Below, one piece after another: positions 52,255 through 62,111 of a DNA stretch of 64,000 bases (position 1 is its first letter; each line of letters starts with the position of its first letter). This DNA is from Deltaproteobacteria bacterium (GTDB taxonomy: Bacteria; Myxococcota_A; Polyangia; Polyangiales; Ga0077539), in the NCBI GenBank assembly GCA_016218725.1, contig JACRDB010000139.1, positions 1 through 64,000 of the forward strand. Reading direction: 5' to 3'. The notes under the pieces are model-generated. The model worked only from the letters and a program-made list of their open reading frames with translations. It was not told the origin of the DNA and did not search any database. A program made the position numbers and the translations under genes.

Positions 52255-53802
52255 TCACCCGCGCAGGAACCTCCCCACGAGCGCCCGCAGGGCCTCGCGC
52301 TGGGCCTCGCGCTGGGGGGCACTGCCCCCGGGGCGCAGCGGCAGCGCCCCGAGGCCGCCGCCGGAGGGCGCGTCGAAGCGCACCTCCGCGGTCCCGGGGT
52401 ACAGCGCGAAGGCCCCGTAGGCCCCCTCCAGCGCGTCCCGGTAGGCATGCATCTTCAAGAGCGCCAGGCGCGGAGCCGAGCCCTCCAGGTCGTCTTCGTC
52501 GAGCTGGTACTTGGCGTCCAGGTGCAGGCTCCGAGCACCGAGGGTGAGCGTCAGGTCCGGGCGGAACGCGAAGGTGTAGGACCCCTCGCCCCGGGGGTGC
52601 GACCGCTGGACCTGGAGCGTCACCACGGCGCCCTCCACGGCGAGCGCCAGGACGCGCTCGCCCCGCAGGACCCTGCGGGCCATCGGCTCCCACGCGGGCG
52701 TCAGGCTCCGCAGGACCTCCAGCGTGCACCAGCGCTCGTACACCCCAGGCGTATCCCGGAGCCCGAGGGGCTCGCCCTCGGGCCCCCAGTGGAAGCGCAG
52801 CCCCTGGAGCGCGACCCAGAGCGCCAGGAGCTCCCGATAACCCGCCCGGCGTTGGAGCGCCGCGGCCCCCACCGGGGCCGGTCCCCGGAGAGGCCCGAGG
52901 GCCGCGAAGGGGCTCCGGGCGCGCCGCGCCTCCAGCGCGCGGTGGAGCCCCCGGGCGGTCTCCCGCAGCGAGGGGTCCGGGGCGTTCTCGCACAGCGCCA
53001 GGGCCTCCTCCGTCAAGAGCGTGAGCACCGTCTGGACAAAGCGGTTCTCGGGCACGTCCAGGGAGGTCTCCGGGAGGAGCTCGGGCACCGGCGCGTCCCC
53101 CGGGCGCCCCGCGAGGTCCTCCGGCCGGGGCCGGGTCGCCCGGCCTCGGGGCACGAGCCTCCGGGCGGCCCGGAGCCAGGTGATGGGCCTCCGGGTGATC
53201 GCCTCCAGGGCCTCGTCGAGGCGCCCGGAGCGCTCCAGGTGGCGCAGGAACGCGAAGCGCTCCCAGGGCCCGACGGGCTCCCGCTCCCGGGGCCGGGCCC
53301 TCGCCGTGGTGGGCGCCGAGGGCACCAGGGCCGCGTCCAGCGTCACCTCCGCGAGCTCGTCCAGCATGGCCCGCCAGTCCGAGCGGTGCTCCACCCGACG
53401 GGTGCGGACCTCGCACCACACCCGCTGGGGCGCTCGGTCTCCGTGGGCGAAGCGCAGCTCCAGGGCCCCGGCGTGGCCCCGCGGGGAGAGCTTCCAGAGC
53501 CCGGCTTCGAGCGCGGCGAAGAGTCCCGCCGAGGGCCCGAGGAAGCGCCCCTCGCGCGGGGTGTGCAAGAGGTACTCACCATACTCATGGAGGGAAAGTG
53601 CGCAGACCCCTTCGGACACGAAGTCCGGGTCCCAGCGGAGCGAGGCCCTCGGGGCGTTGTCCGCGGGGAGCGCCTCCCAGGTGGGGTCCAGGGGCTCCCA
53701 GGTGTCCGTGGTGGCGGGGGCGTCGAGGGCGCGCAGGACCCAGGGGTGGCGGGGGTCCGCGGGGCGCGCCGCGGCGAGGCTTCGGGCACTAGCGGGAACC
53801 AC
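52255..53802 (-). CDS. DUF2357 / PD-(D/E)XK nuclease-like protein (McrC-type partner missing)
   Basis: The 515-residue protein starts at GTG 53802. The N-terminal two thirds match the DUF2357 pattern (LSLHEYGEYLLHTP, WERFAFLRHLERSG, PENRFVQTVLTLL, GYRELLALWVALQGLRF). The C-terminus has a nuclease core: FRPDLTLTLGARSLHLDAKYQ (PD-x12-DAK, approx. 425-445) and LLKMHAYRDAL. Such proteins normally pair with an McrB-like AAA+ motor in modification-dependent restriction; no such gene is adjacent here. The product may be an orphan defence nuclease or a domesticated one. It is divergent from the giant TPR gene, with only about 5-26 bp between starts. Confidence 0.8.
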   Translation of the reverse strand: MVPASARSLAAARPADPRHPWVLRALDAPATTDTWEPLDPTWEALPADNAPRASLRWDPDFVSEGVCALSLHEYGEYLLHTPREGRFLGPSAGLFAALEAGLWKLSPRGHAGALELRFAHGDRAPQRVWCEVRTRRVEHRSDWRAMLDELAEVTLDAALVPSAPTTARARPREREPVGPWERFAFLRHLERSGRLDEALEAITRRPITWLRAARRLVPRGRATRPRPEDLAGRPGDAPVPELLPETSLDVPENRFVQTVLTLLTEEALALCENAPDPSLRETARGLHRALEARRARSPFAALGPLRGPAPVGAAALQRRAGYRELLALWVALQGLRFHWGPEGEPLGLRDTPGVYERWCTLEVLRSLTPAWEPMARRVLRGERVLALAVEGAVVTLQVQRSHPRGEGSYTFAFRPDLTLTLGARSLHLDAKYQLDEDDLEGSAPRLALLKMHAYRDALEGAYGAFALYPGTAEVRFDAPSGGGLGALPLRPGGSAPQREAQREALRALVGRFLRG

Positions 53803-53807
53803 AAGGC

Positions 53808-56800
53808 ATGATACCGTCCGGGCCGCGGATGGACCCTGCGGTGCAACAGTTCTACGACCGCCTCAACCACAATCCCGATGACGCCGAGGCGCTGTACTAC
53901 CTCTGGGAGTACCACGGCAACCGCGCGGAGTTCCAGCAGCTCGCGACGCTGGTGGAGGCCACGGCGCCGCGGCGGGCGGAGCCTCGGAGCCAGGCGGACC
54001 TGTTCTTCCGCGCCGGGGAGCTCTGGGCCAAGAACGTGGGCCGGGTGGACAAGGCCGTGGGGAACTACAAGCGGGCCTTCGAGCTCGACCCCACGATGGT
54101 GAAGGCCGTCCACGCCGCGCGGATGATCTACACGCAGCTCGGCAACTCCCGCGCCGCCGTGGCGCTCCTGGACCGGGAGCTCCAGGGCACCGCGGAGAGC
54201 GCGGGGCGGGCGCAGCTCCTGCGCGAGGGGGCCAACCTCCGGGCGCAGCTCAACGACCTGGACGGGCAGATCGCGTACCTCACGGAGCTCGCCCTGGCGC
54301 AGCCCGACGACTGGGAGCTCCTCCGGGAGCTTGCCGCGGCGTACCTGTCCCGGGCCGGCAGCCCGAGCGCCCAGGACAACGACCCGGTGGCCGCCGCGCA
54401 GATCCTCGCGGGCCTCGCGCACAACCTGGGCTTCGAGCACGGGCTGCCCTTCGCCGAGGCCGCCCTGGACGCCTGGGCCGGGGACGAGACGGCGTACTCC
54501 ATCGTTCACAACGCGTACCAGCAGGCCGGCCGCACGGAGGACCTCGCGGTGCGGCAGATCGCGTTCCTGAACGCCAACCCGGAGAGCCGCCTCGCGGGGG
54601 ACGTGCGCAAGAACCTCGCGAACATGTACCTGGCCGTCCAGCAGGTGGACGACGCCATCGCGTGCCTGGAGCCCATCGCCAACGACCCGGAGATCTCCCG
54701 CCCGCTGGCGGACCTGTACCGCCAGGCCGGCAGGGTCACGGAGCTCGCCCAGCTCCTGCAGGCCCTGGCCCCCACCACGGACGCCGGCACCCGGATGCAA
54801 GACCTCCGGGACCTGGCGGAGATCTACGGCCAGCAGGGCAACCGCCCGGCCATGCTCGGCGCCATGCGGGACCTTTTGGGCCTGGACCCCGCGGACCCCG
54901 AGGCCCTGGCCCTCATCGAAGATGACCTCCGCGCCCGGGGGAACTACCAGGAGCTCCGGGACGTCCTCTGGGGCGCCGTGAGGGCCGAGCACTGCCCCCT
55001 GGAGGCCCGCGTCCCGCGGCTGCGGGAGATCGCCCAGTGCTCCGAGCAGCGCCTGGGTGACGCGGAGACGGCCATCGCCACGTGGCGGGAGCTCCTCTCG
55101 TATGACCCCGCGGACGCCGAGGCGCTCACGTCCCTGGAGCAGCTCTTCACCCGCGGGAGCCGCTGGGACGAGCTCGCCGGGCTCCTGGAGCACCGCGCCT
55201 CCGTCGAGGGCGACGAGGCCACCCGGAGGGACGTCCTGCGGCGCCTCGCGCAGGTGCACCGGGACCGCCGCCAGGACGGCGAGGGCGAGGCCGGCGCCCT
55301 CACGCAGCTCTGGCAGCTCGACCCCAGCAACGACGCCGTGAGCGCGAGGCTCGTGGAGCTGCGCGCCGCGTCGGGCGACCACGCCGGCGCCGCCGCGGTG
55401 CTCCAGTCCAGGGCCGAGCTGGCCTCTGGGGGGCTGGCCGTGGAGCGCTGGTCGCAGCTCGCCGCACAGTTGACCACCCTGGACGACATCGAAGCCGCGG
55501 TGGAGGCGTGGCAGCGGGTGGTGGACCTGGACCCGTCGCAAAACGCGGCGTGGGAGGGGTTGGAGCGCTTGCTGGAGCAGAGCGGGCAGTACGCCCGGAT
55601 GCACGAGACGCTGCTGGCCCGGGCCAACACGGTGCCCGCGGGGGAGGAGCATGCTGCCCTCCTGGCGCGGGCGGCGGGGGCGGCCCACGCGATGGGGGAC
55701 CCGTCCACGGCGGTGCGCGAGGCCGAGAGGGCCGTGGAGATGGCCCCGCAGGTGGACGCCTTCGCGTCGGTGCTCCTGGACCTCCTGGAGGCCCACGGGC
55801 ACCGGGAGCGGCTCCTGGCGTTCGTGAGCGAGCGGGCGGCGCTGTTGGAGGACGGCCCCGGGCGGATGGAGATGTACCGCCGGGGGGCCCACGCGGTGGG
55901 CGCCACGGACCCGCAGGGGGCGGCGCAGGTGTGGATGGAGCTGCGGGCCTGCGCGGCGAGGGCGGGCCTCAAGGACGACGGCGAGGCGCTGGACGCGCTC
56001 CTGGGGCTGGCGGAGCTCCAGGGGGACGCCGCCAGGATGGTGGAGCTCCTGGGCGAGGCCGCGGAGTTCGCCGAGGAGCTGGAGCTCAAGCGAGAGTTCC
56101 TGCGGCGCCGGGCGGAGGTGCAGACCCAGGAGCTCGAGGACCTGGAGGGCGCGCTGGACACGGCGCGGAGGCTCACCGCGGCGGACCCCGAGGGGGGCGC
56201 GGGCTGGGGCCAGCGGGCGGACCTGGCCGAGCGCCTGGGGCTCCACCAGGAGGCGGCGGACGCGCTGGAGACGCAGGTGCGGCTCACGGACGACGACGAG
56301 GCCAAGGGCGCCGCGGCGGCGAGGCTGGTGGCGCTGGTGGAGGCGCACCTGGCGACGCCGGCCTCGGTGCTTCACGCGCTGGAGGTGCAGCACGAGGCGG
56401 ACCCGATGGACCTCGGGTGCATCGCGCGCCTGGCGGACCTCTGCGAGAACGAGGGCCGCTTCGCGGACGCGGTGCGCTACCTGGAGGAGCTCTCGGAGAT
56501 CGAGGGCGATGATGAAGAGCTCTCGCGGCTGGCGCAGCGGGTCGGGCGCCTGGCGGAGGAGAAGCTCGGGGACCCGAGGAAGGCCTGGGCGGTGCTGGAG
56601 CCGCTGGTGCGCAACGGGGACGTGGCGTGCCTGGAGCTGGCGCTGGGGGTGACCGAGCGCCACGGGCTCCACGCGGAGATCGTGCCGACGCTGGCGGAGC
56701 TGGCGTCGCGGGTGAGCGACCCGGAGGCGCGGTCGGAGCTGTGGCGGGAGGTGTCCCAGCGCCGGAGCCGGCACCTGGACGACCGCGCGGGGGCGCTGGA

Positions 56801-58841
56801 GGCGCAGGTGCAGGCGGTGGTGGCGCAGCCGTCGAACACCGAGCAGCTCGCGGCGGTGGACGACCTGGCCAGCGGGGCGGGGCGGCCGGACCTGATCGCC
56901 ATGGCGTACCAGGCGAGCATCGAGCGCTGCGAGGACCCGACGGTGGCCCACGACCTGGCGATGCGCGCCCTGGCCGCGCTGGAGATCGCCGACGCCCACG
57001 CCATGGCGTTTGACATGTGCCTGGTGGCCCTCGGGCGCTTCTCGGCGGACGACGACCTGTTGGACGCCCTGGTGCGCCTGGCGGTGGTGGTGGGCCGCCA
57101 CGACGAGGTGTTCCTGGCCTTTGACAAGCGCAAGCGCACGGCGCAGGGGGACAAGGAGCGCTTCGCGGTGGTGCTCCGGGCGCTCACCGTGGCGGGGGGC
57201 CCGCTCAACGAGCGGGAGACGGCGTTCCAGTACCTGGACCAGGCGACGAGCCAGGCCATCGGGCGGCGGGACCCGGACGACGCGATGCTGGAGCAGGTGG
57301 AGGGCGCCGCCCGCAGCGCGGACGAGGCCCGCCCCGAGGCGGGGATGCTGAGCGGCGTGGTGGAGCGCTTCGCCCAGCTCGCGGAGGACTCCGCGGAGGA
57401 CACGCCCAAGGTGGCCTCGGTGCTCCTGCGCCACGCGGGGGTGCTCTGCGACCGGGACCTGGGGCTGGTGGACCACGCGGTGGCGCTCTACGCGCGGGCC
57501 GTGAGCCTGTGGCCCACGGACCTGCGCGGCGCCGAGCACCTGGAGGAGCTGTGCATCCGGGCGCGGCGCGTGGGCGAGGTGGTGTCGCTCTACCAGCGGG
57601 TGATTGATGACGCCTACGAGCCCGTGCTGGCGCGCACCTACACGCGCCGCCGGGCGACGCTCCTGGACGAGCGGCTCAACCGCACGGACGAGGCCGTGGA
57701 GTGCCTGAAGCGCGTGGTGGAGCTGGCGCCCCGGGACCTGGAGGCCCTCCACGCCCTGCAGGACCTGCTCACGAAGCGCCAGCGGTGGCAGGAGCTCTTG
57801 ATCGCCCTGGACCGCGAGCTGGAGGGCGGCGGGGACCGGGCGCTGGTGTCCAAGCGCGTGGCTGAGGTGTGGGAGCGGCACCTGCGCAACCCCTTCGAGG
57901 CGCGCGCGGCGTGGCAGCAGGCCCAGCGCCTGGCGCCCGACGACCCGGAGATCGCCGAGGCCCTGGCGCGGCTGGACCGCCGCCCCTCGCGCGACGACGA
58001 CGACCTGGAGGAGCTCCCGGCGGAGGACCTGGCGCAGGAGGCCCCCGCGACGGAGGCGCCCGGCGCGCTGGCCCTGACGGAGGCCCCGGAGGCGCACGGC
58101 GAGCCCCTGACGCCCGCCCCGGAGGACCTGGACGAGGGCTCCCTGGAGCTCGACCCCGGCGAGCGCACGGTGGCCTTCGACGACCTGGCCCAGGCCTCGG
58201 CGCTGGGCTTCTCTCCCGAGGGCGCGGCGTTGGCGCCGGAGGCCCCCGAGGGGGAGCGCTGGACCCCGGCGGTGCCGCTGGTGCCGTCCAGGCCGCCGCC
58301 CGCGAGGGCGCCCTTGTATGAAGCCCCCCGGGGCCATGACCATGACCAGGACGAGAGCGAGGTCCACGGCAGGGCCCAGGGGGCGCCTGGGGCGCACGGG
58401 GAGCTGGCCCCGGACGACCTCTTTGCGAGCGACAGCGGCGTGGTGGACCTGGTGCAGGTGCCGGGCGAGGAAGACCAGCCGGGGGAGCGCTCCGGGGCCT
58501 ACGCCCCGGCCACGGAGGCTCCCGCGGAGTTCAGCTCCGCCGAGGACCCCATGGAGGCCCTGGAGGCCCTCGAAGAGCTCGACGCGGTGGAGGCCCTGGA
58601 CGACCACGACCCGACGCAGCACTTCTCGCAGGACGACATGCCCGGAGGGGCCCTGGAGCGGGACCCGCTGGAGAGCGCCACGGTGCTCTCCCCCCACGAC
58701 GACGACGACGACGTGCCTTCGCTGGACTCCCTGGCGGAGATGGCCCGCCCGCCGAGCTCCACGAGCGTGGTGCCGCCGCCACCGTTGCCCGGTCGCCCGA
58801 GCCAGCCTCCGCTGCCGCCCCCCTGGCGCAAGCGCGAGTAG
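53808..58841 (+). CDS. Giant TPR-repeat protein with acidic tail
   Basis: The 1677-residue protein starts at ATG 53808, with an alternative ATG at 53829 (MDPAVQQFYDRLNHNPDDAEALYY). Tandem helical repeats of the TPR type run from residue 8 to about 1390 (AVGNYKRAFELDP; AAVEAWQRVVDLDPSQNAAWEGLERLLEQ; ARAAWQQAQRLAPDDPEIAEALARLDRR). The last 280 residues are low-complexity, acidic and Pro-rich (DDDDLEELPAEDL; MEALEALEELDAVEALDDHD; PPPPLPGRPSQPPLPPP). There is no signal or membrane segment. It is probably a protein-interaction scaffold, perhaps in motility or development. It is a typical myxobacterial giant; its partner is unknown. Confidence 0.85.
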   Translation: MIPSGPRMDPAVQQFYDRLNHNPDDAEALYYLWEYHGNRAEFQQLATLVEATAPRRAEPRSQADLFFRAGELWAKNVGRVDKAVGNYKRAFELDPTMVKAVHAARMIYTQLGNSRAAVALLDRELQGTAESAGRAQLLREGANLRAQLNDLDGQIAYLTELALAQPDDWELLRELAAAYLSRAGSPSAQDNDPVAAAQILAGLAHNLGFEHGLPFAEAALDAWAGDETAYSIVHNAYQQAGRTEDLAVRQIAFLNANPESRLAGDVRKNLANMYLAVQQVDDAIACLEPIANDPEISRPLADLYRQAGRVTELAQLLQALAPTTDAGTRMQDLRDLAEIYGQQGNRPAMLGAMRDLLGLDPADPEALALIEDDLRARGNYQELRDVLWGAVRAEHCPLEARVPRLREIAQCSEQRLGDAETAIATWRELLSYDPADAEALTSLEQLFTRGSRWDELAGLLEHRASVEGDEATRRDVLRRLAQVHRDRRQDGEGEAGALTQLWQLDPSNDAVSARLVELRAASGDHAGAAAVLQSRAELASGGLAVERWSQLAAQLTTLDDIEAAVEAWQRVVDLDPSQNAAWEGLERLLEQSGQYARMHETLLARANTVPAGEEHAALLARAAGAAHAMGDPSTAVREAERAVEMAPQVDAFASVLLDLLEAHGHRERLLAFVSERAALLEDGPGRMEMYRRGAHAVGATDPQGAAQVWMELRACAARAGLKDDGEALDALLGLAELQGDAARMVELLGEAAEFAEELELKREFLRRRAEVQTQELEDLEGALDTARRLTAADPEGGAGWGQRADLAERLGLHQEAADALETQVRLTDDDEAKGAAAARLVALVEAHLATPASVLHALEVQHEADPMDLGCIARLADLCENEGRFADAVRYLEELSEIEGDDEELSRLAQRVGRLAEEKLGDPRKAWAVLEPLVRNGDVACLELALGVTERHGLHAEIVPTLAELASRVSDPEARSELWREVSQRRSRHLDDRAGALEAQVQAVVAQPSNTEQLAAVDDLASGAGRPDLIAMAYQASIERCEDPTVAHDLAMRALAALEIADAHAMAFDMCLVALGRFSADDDLLDALVRLAVVVGRHDEVFLAFDKRKRTAQGDKERFAVVLRALTVAGGPLNERETAFQYLDQATSQAIGRRDPDDAMLEQVEGAARSADEARPEAGMLSGVVERFAQLAEDSAEDTPKVASVLLRHAGVLCDRDLGLVDHAVALYARAVSLWPTDLRGAEHLEELCIRARRVGEVVSLYQRVIDDAYEPVLARTYTRRRATLLDERLNRTDEAVECLKRVVELAPRDLEALHALQDLLTKRQRWQELLIALDRELEGGGDRALVSKRVAEVWERHLRNPFEARAAWQQAQRLAPDDPEIAEALARLDRRPSRDDDDLEELPAEDLAQEAPATEAPGALALTEAPEAHGEPLTPAPEDLDEGSLELDPGERTVAFDDLAQASALGFSPEGAALAPEAPEGERWTPAVPLVPSRPPPARAPLYEAPRGHDHDQDESEVHGRAQGAPGAHGELAPDDLFASDSGVVDLVQVPGEEDQPGERSGAYAPATEAPAEFSSAEDPMEALEALEELDAVEALDDHDPTQHFSQDDMPGGALERDPLESATVLSPHDDDDDVPSLDSLAEMARPPSSTSVVPPPPLPGRPSQPPLPPPWRKRE

Positions 58842-58877
58842 CGCACAAAGCAAGCACAAACGGTACGCTGGCACCCG

Positions 58878-59207
58878 ATGCGGTACCTGTACCACCTGGT
58901 CCTACATGGGACGGCTGTCCCCCCGAGGTATGCACCGCCTTCCCTGGCGTCCGAGGGCTTCGTGCATCTGTCCTTTGCGCCGGCGGTGGCGGGCTCGGCG
59001 GTGTTATATTTCCCGGTGGGGTCTGTGCTGGACCGCTGGAGGATCGACCCGCGGCGGGTGGACGTTCCGGTGGTGCTGGCGGACACCCCTCGGGGGCCGA
59101 TGCCCCACGCCCACGGCGCGCTCCCGGCGGAGTGCGTGGTGGACGTGGCGCGCTTCGATCCCGCGGAGGTGTTGTTGGACGAGCTCACGGAAGAGGGTGG
59201 GAACTAA
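58878..59207 (+). CDS. DUF952-family protein
   Basis: The 109-residue protein starts MRYLYHLV and has the family pattern: YHLV at the start, PSLASEGFVHLSFA (the FxHLS signature), a middle VLDRWRIDPRRV, and PHAHGALPAECVVDV near the end. DUF952 proteins are small, cytoplasmic and of unknown function, sometimes annotated near glutathione S-transferases. The stop overlaps the convergent amine oxidase stop by four bases. Confidence 0.85.
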   Translation: MRYLYHLVLHGTAVPPRYAPPSLASEGFVHLSFAPAVAGSAVLYFPVGSVLDRWRIDPRRVDVPVVLADTPRGPMPHAHGALPAECVVDVARFDPAEVLLDELTEEGGN

Positions 59208-60553
59208 CCCGCCTGGAGGATCTCCTCGGCGGCGCGCTGGCCGGCCTCGACGGCGCCTTCGATGAAGCCCATGCAGGCGCGGGCGGTCTCGGTGCCGGCC
59301 CAGTGGATACGCCCACAGGGCTCGCGCAGGGCGGGGCCGTGGGTGGACAGGGTCCCGGTGGGGAAGAGCGCGATGGGGCCTCCGCCGCTCCAGCGCTCGG
59401 CGCACCAGTCGGCTTCGCCCCAGGCCGTGGGGCTTCGGGCCTCGGGGCCGAAGTACGCCGCGAGGCGGTCCAGCACGGCGGCCTTGCGCTCGGCGGGGTC
59501 TCGTTGGTGCCAGGTGCGGGCCGAGCGCCCGCCCACGAAGGCCAGGAGGCACGGGGTCGCGCCGTCCTCGCCGCACTGGTCGAAGGTGACGGAGACGAAG
59601 CCGTCGGCGCTGGCGGCCTCGCCGGAGAGGCCCCGCTCTCGCCAGAACGCGCGCTCGTAGCGGGCGAAGCACTTGACCGCCGCGCCCTGGTACGCGCGCT
59701 CGGTGAGCTGCGTGCGCAGGGGCGGGAGCTGGGGCTCGAAGGCGATCCGGGCCGCCAGCGGCAGCGGGACGGCGCACACCGCGCGACGCGCGCGCCAGAC
59801 CCCCTCGATGGCGTCGCGGACCGTGACGCTGGAGCCGTCGTGGCGCACCTCGGTGACGGGGCGCCCGAGGTGCACCCGCGCCTCGCCGAGCTTCGCGGCC
59901 AGCGCCAGGGCGAGGGCCTGGGCCCCGCCGCGGAGGCGGTCGTGCTGGAAGCCCCCCTCGGTGGCGATGAGGTTCTGGAGGCTCCCGGCCGAGCGGATGT
60001 ACGCCAGGGCGTGCAGGAGCGAGAGCTCCCCCGCCTCGGCGCCGAAGATGGTTCGCATCGCGGCGTCCATGACCCCGCGGGCGTCGGCGCTCCAGAGGAA
60101 GAGCCTCCGCGCGGCGTCGAGGGTGGTGGCGTCCCAGCCCACGGCGCGGGCGTGGGCCCAGGGCTCCTCGGGCGAGAGCCTCCGCGCCAGGGCGTCGAGG
60201 TACCAGATCCCCGCCTGCACCTGGAGGAGCTTCCAGGGGGCCATCCAGGGGATGGTCCCGCGGTACGTAGACGTACGCCCACGGAGCTCCAGCACCTTCT
60301 CCCCGCGGTCCCAGGTCGGGAAGGTGTGGAGGCCCAGGGCCTCGACGAGCGCGTACACCCTGGGCTGCCCGTGGCCGATCCACTCGCCGCCCCAGTCCAC
60401 CTCGGCGCCTTCGAGCACCCCGCTCCAGGTGCGGCCTCCGACGCGCTCGCGCGCTTCGAGAACCTGCACGGACTGGCCCCGCTGGGACAGCTCCCAGGCG
60501 GCGGTGAGCCCCGACACCCCGGCCCCGAGCACCACGCAGTCCGTCTCCTCCAT
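59204..60553 (-). CDS. Flavin amine oxidase (monoamine-oxidase family)
   Basis: The 449-residue protein starts at ATG 60553 (MEETDCVVLGAG). It has FAD motif VVLGAGVSGLTAAWELSQRG (approx. 7-26), the family ERVGGRTWSG motif, WGGEWIG, and the C-terminal motif IHWAGTETARACMGFIEGAVEAG, where FAD is enclosed. The usual flavin-linking Cys motif of animal MAO is replaced by TETARACMGF, so linkage is unlikely. It oxidises an amine or amino acid. No signal peptide is visible. Confidence 0.92.
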   Translation of the reverse strand: MEETDCVVLGAGVSGLTAAWELSQRGQSVQVLEARERVGGRTWSGVLEGAEVDWGGEWIGHGQPRVYALVEALGLHTFPTWDRGEKVLELRGRTSTYRGTIPWMAPWKLLQVQAGIWYLDALARRLSPEEPWAHARAVGWDATTLDAARRLFLWSADARGVMDAAMRTIFGAEAGELSLLHALAYIRSAGSLQNLIATEGGFQHDRLRGGAQALALALAAKLGEARVHLGRPVTEVRHDGSSVTVRDAIEGVWRARRAVCAVPLPLAARIAFEPQLPPLRTQLTERAYQGAAVKCFARYERAFWRERGLSGEAASADGFVSVTFDQCGEDGATPCLLAFVGGRSARTWHQRDPAERKAAVLDRLAAYFGPEARSPTAWGEADWCAERWSGGGPIALFPTGTLSTHGPALREPCGRIHWAGTETARACMGFIEGAVEAGQRAAEEILQAG

Positions 60554-60677
60554 GGCCCCGGAGCATGGGGTCCGCGCGAGGCTCCTGTCGAGGGCCCGGG
60601 AGCTCCCTGGGCGACGCGCACCAGGTGCGACACCCAGGGTGTGCGCGGATCCCCTCGGGGCGTGTATCGTCGCGGTC

Positions 60678-61532
60678 GTGACGCGCGTCCCAGGCAATTT
60701 GTCCATTGTCGTACTGGCCCTCGCGGCGGCGTGTGACGGCGCCCCTACCGTGTCCGCCGACGGTGCTCCGCAAGACGTGAACGCCGCCGTGGACGGCGCT
60801 TCCGCCGCGGACACGACCCCCGCCGCGGACGCCTGGAGCCCACCGCTGGAGTGCCGCGGAGACCCGCTCCCGGTGGGCGAGGGCACCGCCGTGCGAGGCC
60901 ACGCCTTCGCCTTTGGTCCGGGCGGCGGTCGCGTGGTCGGGGGCTTCGTGACCGCCGAGGAGCTGCCAGGGCGTTGCGCGCGCACCGAGCGCGACGGGGC
61001 CTTCGCGCTCCAGGGCTTCGCGCCTGGGGGGACCGCCACGCTCCGGCTCCACCACCCGAGCCACGCGCCCATCCAGACCGGCACCCTCACGGTGCCGCCC
61101 GACGGGCTCCAGCGGGTGACCTTCCAGGCGCCGGATCACAGCACCTACCGTGTCTTGGAGCTGGTGCTACGCCTCGACGCGGACCCGGCCCGCTGCCAGA
61201 TCGCCAGCACCGTCACCCGCGTGGGGCTCTCGCTCTATGACCGCACGGACCACGGCGAGGCCGGCGCCACGGTCACCATCGACCCGCCCGTCGCCGCCCC
61301 CGCCGAGGGCCCGGTGTACTTCGAGTACCTCAACGAGCAGGCCATCATCCCCGACCGGCGGCTGCGTATGACCACCCGCGACGGCGGCGTGCTCTTCCTC
61401 AACGTCCCAGCGGGGGACTACACCCTCACCGCCCACAAAGAAGGCGTGCGCTTCACCACGGCGCGCATCCGGTGCCGCCCGGGGCTCCTGGTCAACGCCT
61501 CGCCCCCGTGGGGCCTCCAGGCGTTGCCGTGA
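60678..61532 (+). CDS. Lipoprotein with carboxypeptidase-regulatory-like domain
   Basis: The 284-residue protein starts at GTG 60678 (VTRVPGNLSIVVLALAAAC), with lipobox ALAAAC. A short disordered acidic linker is followed by one or two beta-sandwich domains of the CarboxypepD_reg type: GRVVGGFVTAEELPGRCARTERDGAFALQGFAPGG, and a second with DGGVLFLNVPAGDYTLTAHKEGV. These domains are common in secreted proteins and bind or shape surface partners. It lies 124 bp upstream of the divergent amine oxidase. The function is unknown. Confidence 0.78.
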   Translation: MTRVPGNLSIVVLALAAACDGAPTVSADGAPQDVNAAVDGASAADTTPAADAWSPPLECRGDPLPVGEGTAVRGHAFAFGPGGGRVVGGFVTAEELPGRCARTERDGAFALQGFAPGGTATLRLHHPSHAPIQTGTLTVPPDGLQRVTFQAPDHSTYRVLELVLRLDADPARCQIASTVTRVGLSLYDRTDHGEAGATVTIDPPVAAPAEGPVYFEYLNEQAIIPDRRLRMTTRDGGVLFLNVPAGDYTLTAHKEGVRFTTARIRCRPGLLVNASPPWGLQALP

Positions 61533-62111
61533 GCCCACAAATGGGATCAGCGTAAAGATCCTTCGCGCACAAGAGGGCCGGAACAGATCGTTCCAGTGAC
61601 CCACGAGATGCGCGACGAGTTGAGACCCAGGACCCTGAAGTGACCTGAAATCAAGGGGAAGGTGGGGAGACGGGAGGTGCTTCTGCGCGGCGTGTTCGGG
61701 TGGACGCCCGTGTCGCACTGGGGTTTGCCGCGTGCCCGCGGCTTCACCCCGGGCTCGGGAAAGCATGCGCTCCCTTCAGGAGCTTAGACGACCCCGCGCC
61801 CTCGTCGTCGGGCTCGCTGCCAGAGCCTGGCGAGGCATCCACTGTAAGGAAACCAGGCCTGTGGGCAGCCGCAGGGCACAGGGAACGCATGAGCGACTGT
61901 CTTCATCGCCACGCGGAGGACCGCGGAATGACGCTTGTCGATAGTGGAGAGGTGGGAGGTTTCTTGGGCTGCAACCGAAGCAATCAGCGACACCTACATC
62001 AGCGACAACAAATTACATTGGCCTACAAATCGTAACAAGGGTGATGACGAGCGCATTGCATCGTTGACGAAACGTTGCTATGGATCTTTCAGCAGCGAGC
62101 AGGAGACGTTC
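61533..62111. other. Gene-poor stretch at an apparent island boundary
   Basis: 579 bases without a convincing gene. Base composition drops along it. Two ATCAGCGACA direct repeats lie at 61983-61992 and 61999-62008, about 110 bp before the HTH-GTPase gene; listed separately. A good ribosome binding site (AGGAG) closes it. Confidence 0.5.
61983..62008. promoter_or_regulatory. Paired ATCAGCGACA direct repeats, possible operator of the HTH-GTPase gene
   Basis: Two identical 10-bp copies start 16 bp apart, upstream of a gene whose product has its own XRE-type DNA-binding domain. Autoregulation is a reasonable guess. Confidence 0.35.

Noticed and set aside
53343..58895. An open frame of about 1850 codons antisense to the giant TPR gene
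   Set aside because: Same cause; its composition is repetitive and it overlaps the DUF2357 gene in another frame.
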